Positions 60,228-64,000 of a DNA stretch of 64,000 bases are shown piece by piece (the stretch's first letter is position 1; each line of letters starts with the position of its first letter). The notes beneath the pieces were generated by a model. The model saw only the letters and a program-made list of their open reading frames with translations. It did no database searches and was not told the DNA's origin. The DNA comes from Amygdalobacter indicium. GTDB lineage: Bacteria > Bacillota > Clostridia > Saccharofermentanales > Fastidiosipilaceae. Location: NCBI RefSeq assembly GCF_029101545.1, contig NZ_CP118866.1:1054001-1118000 (forward strand), written 5' to 3'. Position numbers and translations under genes: made by a program.

Positions 60228-61679
60228 TCAATTTTGCAGCTTTTCCCGCTGCTTCTTGGCGATATAGGGCATAATCAGGCCTAAACCGATCAGAACGAAG
60301 GGCGTTAAAACATTCAGAATCATTATATAAATATTATTGTTATGCATACCCAAAATACAGAACAAGGCAGTAACGCCGAAGCACCAGGCGCCCAAAATCT
60401 TACCGATAAGAGCGTTTTTAGTCATAACATATTCCGCTTTCTGATTCAGCAGCCGTTTCAGACCGAAATAGGCCAGGAAGACCCACAAATAACGCAAAGG
60501 CATGCAAACGGAATTCAATTTAATCAGGAAACTTACCATGTCATTGACACCGCCGATACCGAAAAGAGGGATAATCAACAAAATTAAGACAATAATCGTA
60601 ATCATTATTGTACCGTTGGTATAAGTGCCGTGTTTATTCTGTTTTTTCAAGTTCGCCGGTATGAATTGTTCATCGGAAGATTCAATCAAAATCCGCAAAG
60701 GTGCATCAATTGACAGGATCATAACGGCAAAATTGGTTATAGCAATCGACAAAGCATAAATTTTCACGAAAATATCACCCACACCGTACCAATTACCCAG
60801 TTGCTGGAAAGCTTGATAAGCGCCGTTGGTAACCATATCTTTCGGCGGATTTAAAGGATCGAACATCAAAGCTAAAGCAATGGTACCGATAACGGCACAG
60901 ACTACAACCATTATTGTCATGAAAATTATACTCTTGGGGAAATCTTTACCCGGTTTGTCCATTTTATTGACATAAGGGGAAATTTTCTCACAACCTCCGA
61001 CTGCAAAAATTAAAATAGAAAAGCTGGCAAAATAGCCGAAATTGAAGTCGGGAATGTAGGAAGCTAAATCTTGCGGGATGGCATTAACCGTAATTTCCGT
61101 GCCTCTGATCGCCGGCGCACTGACTGCCATCAAAATAAACATGAATGACAAAACTATACTGACCATGCCGGCAACGGAGCAGAAATGTTTGACCATTTTA
61201 ACTCCGAATTGAGCAAAAGCAAGTACACAAAGAAAAATAATGATACAAACAATTTGCACATGAACAATATTGTACGTCGACAAACGCTTATCTCCATAAA
61301 TCGCCCAACTGGCTGCAATTACGACATTAAGCGGTTTTTGGGAAATATAGGGCATATGAACTACCCAATAGGTCCAACCGGCATAATATGCCAGACGTTT
61401 GGAGAAAGTTTTTTCAATCCAGGCTGAAACGCCTGCTCCCGACTCTTTGAAAGTTGAACCCAACTCACCGACAATCAATGAATACGGAATGAAATAGAGT
61501 ACAAATACTATTACCCAGCTTACAATGGATTTAACTCCGTTAAAGTAGGCATAACCGTTAACAACGTTACCGAAACCCCAAACGGTCATGAAAGCCATCA
61601 AAGTGATTGCTTTCCAGGTCATGTTGGTAGTTTCTTTGGTAAGCGGAACTTTAGTTACTTGGGAACTTGAAGTGTCCAT
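60228..61679 (-). CDS. APC-family amino acid permease
   Basis: 483 residues and about 12 hydrophobic segments. Near the N-terminus, MAFMTVWGFGNVVNGYAYF and SLIVGELGSTFKESGAGVSAW contain the Gly-rich TM1 and the conserved ELGSTF of this family. AYYAGWTYWVVHMPYISQKP follows. The general type is that of amino-acid/polyamine antiporters such as GadC or AdiC relatives; the substrate cannot be read from the sequence. The ATG at 61679 has GGGAGG 6 nt upstream; an in-frame ATG at 61706 lies upstream of that site. Single gene with its own palindromic leader and terminator. Confidence 0.88.
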   Translation of the reverse strand: MDTSSSQVTKVPLTKETTNMTWKAITLMAFMTVWGFGNVVNGYAYFNGVKSIVSWVIVFVLYFIPYSLIVGELGSTFKESGAGVSAWIEKTFSKRLAYYAGWTYWVVHMPYISQKPLNVVIAASWAIYGDKRLSTYNIVHVQIVCIIIFLCVLAFAQFGVKMVKHFCSVAGMVSIVLSFMFILMAVSAPAIRGTEITVNAIPQDLASYIPDFNFGYFASFSILIFAVGGCEKISPYVNKMDKPGKDFPKSIIFMTIMVVVCAVIGTIALALMFDPLNPPKDMVTNGAYQAFQQLGNWYGVGDIFVKIYALSIAITNFAVMILSIDAPLRILIESSDEQFIPANLKKQNKHGTYTNGTIMITIIVLILLIIPLFGIGGVNDMVSFLIKLNSVCMPLRYLWVFLAYFGLKRLLNQKAEYVMTKNALIGKILGAWCFGVTALFCILGMHNNNIYIMILNVLTPFVLIGLGLIMPYIAKKQREKLQN

Positions 61680-61708
61680 AAAATCCTCCCTGCTGCATCT
61701 TAGCAAAT

Positions 61709-61731
61709 TTTCTTGTCAAATTGACAAGAAA
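61709..61731. promoter_or_regulatory. Perfect 23-bp palindrome in the permease leader
   Basis: TTTCTTGTCAA-A-TTGACAAGAAA, 11-bp arms around one base, 30 nt before the permease ATG. Likely an operator for a dimeric repressor or activator. A TATAAA-like -10 lies about 30 nt further upstream, so a bound protein would block elongation or initiation. Confidence 0.6.
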
Positions 61732-61955
61732 TAAAGCTTTTTAGCTGCTCTATTTATACAAATTTTAGCATATTGACAATAATATTTGATTAATTAAAGA
61801 TGTTTTTAGCTAATATGACAAATTTTTCCGCTATTTTCACCGCCCCAATCGAACTTAATTGTTTTTTACTCTGCTTAGGCCAATCACCCGCAGCGACGAA
61901 CAGGCAAAAAAATCCCCCGCAGTTGCTGGAACTGCAGGGATTTTAGCGATTACAT

Positions 61956-63512
61956 TTAACGCGCGTAATCAATCGCTCGTGTTTCACGAATCATGCTTAC
62001 CTTTATTTGACCCGGATAAGCCAATTCTTCTTCGATCTTCTGACAAATCTCATGCGCCTTCAACGCCATCTCGGCATCGTCGACCAACTCGGGATTGACA
62101 ATAACACGAATTTCACGTCCGGCCTGAATAGCGTAAGCTTTAGCCACGCCGTCAAAAGATTCCGTCAGCTTCTCCAACTTCTCAATTCTCTTGACATAAG
62201 TTTCCAAGTTCTCACGTCTTGCACCCGGTCTTGCCGCCGAAACGGCATCAGCCGCCATAACAAGAACCGCAATTTCACTCTTAGCTTCACAATCGCCGTG
62301 ATGTGAGGCTATTGCGTTTACAACAACTTCCGGTTCCTTATATTTTTTCGCAATTTCAACGCCCAATTCAACATGTGTACCTTCAATTTCAAAGTCACAT
62401 GACTTGCCTATATCATGCAATAAGCCCGCACGTTTCGCCATTTCACTGTCCAAGCCCAAATCAGCCGCCATCATCCCGGCAATCTTGGAAACTTCAATAC
62501 AGTGTTGCAAAACGTTTTGACCGTAACTTGTACGATATTTCAAACGTCCCAAATAATGTCGCACTTCCGGTGCCATACCGATGATTCCCGTCTCAAAAGC
62601 AGCCTCATCACCCGCTTTGACAATCATCTGGTCTATCTCTTTGGTCGCTTTTTCAAACATTTCTTCAATCCTGGTCGGATGAATACGACCGTCCTGAATT
62701 AATTTTTCCAAAGTCATTTTGGCAATCTCGCGTCTAACCGGATTAAAGCAGGAAAGAACAACCGCTCCCGGTGTATCGTCAATTATGATATCAACACCCG
62801 TAACAGCCTCAAAAGCACGAATATTACGGCCCTCACGCCCGATAATACGTCCTTTCATCTCATCACTCGGCAAATCGACAACGGACACTGTAGTCTCGGA
62901 AACAAAGTCCGAGGCAAAACGTTGAATAGCCGTAACCACGATGGAACGGGCTTCCGCTTCCGCTTTTTCCTTCGTTTCATCTTCCATCCGCTTGTACATT
63001 ATCGCCATATCGCGATAATAGCGTTTCTCGGCTATGCTGAGCACCTGCTGCTTGGCTTCTTCCAGACTGAGTGAAGCAACTTCCTGTAAAGCTACCTCTC
63101 TTTCGGCCTCCAAAGCCTGTAATTTCGCTTCTCTTTCGCTTAATTGTTTATCACGCGAATCAAGTTGAATCACCCTCTGCGCATTCTGTTCCAACTTACG
63201 ATCAAGATTATTCTCTTTCTGCTCCAAACGGTTACGCTCTTTGCTGAAATTCTCTTTTTCACTGCGAATTTCCTGATCCAACTGCAATTTAGCCTTGTGT
63301 ACTTCTTCCTTAACCTGCATGAGATAGTCACGTTTGACTTTCTCACCCTGGCGCTTAGCTTCTTCGATAATCTCATTTGCATTTCTGTTCGCTTCAGTTT
63401 CTTCTGCCTGTAAAGCTTGTCGAATCTTACTAAATTTCGAGTTAAAGAGGAAGTATGCTATTCCGAAGCCTACAATAAGGCCGACTGCAGCTATTAATAA
63501 TATTTGCCACAT
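61956..63512 (-). CDS. rny: Ribonuclease Y
   Basis: Membrane-anchored endoribonuclease that starts mRNA decay in Firmicutes. N-terminal membrane helix (LIAAVGLIVGFGIAYFLF), long coiled coil (~25-200), KH domain (GRIIGREGRNIRAFEAVTG) and HD domain (AGLLHDIGKSCDFEIEGTH with the metal-binding HD). 518 residues, normal. The ATG at 63512 is chosen for GGAGGTG 7 nt upstream; an ATG seven codons earlier covers that site. Confidence 0.97.
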   Translation of the reverse strand: MWQILLIAAVGLIVGFGIAYFLFNSKFSKIRQALQAEETEANRNANEIIEEAKRQGEKVKRDYLMQVKEEVHKAKLQLDQEIRSEKENFSKERNRLEQKENNLDRKLEQNAQRVIQLDSRDKQLSEREAKLQALEAEREVALQEVASLSLEEAKQQVLSIAEKRYYRDMAIMYKRMEDETKEKAEAEARSIVVTAIQRFASDFVSETTVSVVDLPSDEMKGRIIGREGRNIRAFEAVTGVDIIIDDTPGAVVLSCFNPVRREIAKMTLEKLIQDGRIHPTRIEEMFEKATKEIDQMIVKAGDEAAFETGIIGMAPEVRHYLGRLKYRTSYGQNVLQHCIEVSKIAGMMAADLGLDSEMAKRAGLLHDIGKSCDFEIEGTHVELGVEIAKKYKEPEVVVNAIASHHGDCEAKSEIAVLVMAADAVSAARPGARRENLETYVKRIEKLEKLTESFDGVAKAYAIQAGREIRVIVNPELVDDAEMALKAHEICQKIEEELAYPGQIKVSMIRETRAIDYAR

Positions 63513-63699
63513 TCTGAACACCTCCATATTCAATTGTCAAAGTTCATTTATTCTTACAATAAGTCATAAAGTTCCGCTGAAAACCTGCACGGAAATAAAA
63601 TTCCCGTCCCGGCAAAGCGAAACAGTTTAATCAACTATCGCTTATAAAATAAAACAACAAAACTATGGTAATATAAAAAGACTTTTTATTCAACTGTAA

Positions 63700-63723
63700 A
63701 CCTATAATTTACGTCACATAGGT
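63700..63723. promoter_or_regulatory. Inverted repeat upstream of the RluA-family gene
   Basis: ACCTAT and ATAGGT with a 12-nt spacer, overlapping a TATAAT at 63703-63708 that could be the -10 of the plus-strand gene at 63760. The 226-nt gap between rny and this gene holds nothing else clear. Confidence 0.25.
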
Positions 63724-63759
63724 CTTTAAATTTATGAGAATTATAAAGAGGTTCTATTT

Positions 63760-64000
63760 ATGGTGTTGGAGCTTGTTTTTTCCGAAGCGGACAGCGGTTT
63801 ACGTGCCGTCGATGCTTTACGCCGCCATTATAACTTTTCCAATCGGCGGATCAAGCAAATTAAATTTCACGGATATTTCAAATTAAATCAGCAAACTGAA
63901 CTTCTTACAGTCACGGTCAAAGCCGGAGATGTTGCTGAGATTGTTGACGATATATCGGAGCTTAAGCCTTTAACGCTCAAAGAAGGTGCCGCACAATATG
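63760..64000 (+). CDS. RluA-family pseudouridine synthase, 5' end only
   Basis: Runs off the right edge after 80 codons. MVLELVFSEADSGLRAVDAL then HYNFSNRRIKQIKFHGYFKL resembles the S4-like N-terminal region of RluA/RluD enzymes, and LTVTVKAGDVAEI matches the start of their core. The catalytic HRLD motif would lie beyond the window. AAAGAGG precedes the ATG. Divergent from rny. Confidence 0.7.
   Translation, partial: MVLELVFSEADSGLRAVDALRRHYNFSNRRIKQIKFHGYFKLNQQTELLTVTVKAGDVAEIVDDISELKPLTLKEGAAQY

Overview
The window is a stretch of a Gram-positive (Firmicutes) chromosome of moderate to low G+C, most likely from a host-associated member of the Clostridia. The evidence is the secE-nusG-rplKAJL block with an L10 leader, IreB, WhiA, HprK, RNase Y, a ClpE-like ATPase, Gram-positive style Shine-Dalgarno sites, and large wall-anchored surface proteins with GA-like helical repeats. 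The species cannot be fixed from the sequence alone. Almost all genes lie on the minus strand. Exceptions are ung, a tRNA-Ile2/tRNA-Tyr pair and an RluA-family pseudouridine synthase at the right edge.

Layout from left to right. 1-6.8 kb: topA (cut by the window edge), dprA, a divergent YifB/ComM ATPase, ychF and tRNA-Arg. 6.9-11.5 kb: ung and a convergent serine beta-lactamase-like hydrolase. A segment of about 1 kb from these two genes is present twice and brackets a 1.9 kb A+T-rich insert. The insert holds a cysteine-rich bacteriocin-like precursor, a 33-residue membrane peptide, and remnants of a phospholipase A2-like gene and other small secreted or membrane genes. 11.5-15.2 kb: a zinc ABC transporter (znuB, znuC, znuA) and a ZinT-type lipoprotein, with repeated TTTGCAAA octamers in the non-coding DNA. 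15.4-33.7 kb: housekeeping genes (ClpE-like, uvrA, ruvX, ireB, mtaB, a short RNase R, secG, Ca2+ P-type ATPase, serS, trmL, whiA, murB, hprK). 33.7-40 kb: an unrecognised gene and a 1,618-residue surface protein. 40-44.3 kb: four tRNAs, rplL-rplJ-rplA-rplK-nusG-secE-rpmG and tRNA-Ser.

44.4-48.4 kb: two small genes, then overlapping murL and murD. This pair suggests the MurD2/MurL route to D-glutamate in peptidoglycan: L-Glu is ligated first and the muropeptide precursor is epimerised afterwards. 48.4-50.7 kb: a tRNA-rich island (Ile2, Tyr, His, Gln, Lys) with a LysM-like membrane protein, bracketed by near-identical 32-nt inverted repeats that look like mobile-element ends without a transposase. 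50.7-52.8 kb: a second surface protein. 53-60 kb: rsmG-mnmG-mnmE-jag-yidC-rnpA-rpmH, the usual origin-proximal block, without yidD and without an adjacent dnaA. 60.2-64 kb: an APC-family permease with a perfect 23-bp palindrome in its leader, RNase Y, and the start of the RluA-family gene.

The clearest leads are the murL-murD pair, the duplication-flanked bacteriocin-like insert and the inverted repeats around the tRNA island. Several housekeeping proteins also depart from their families: the YifB Walker B change, RNase R without cold-shock domains, a long SecE tail, a ZnuA insertion and an RsmG extension.
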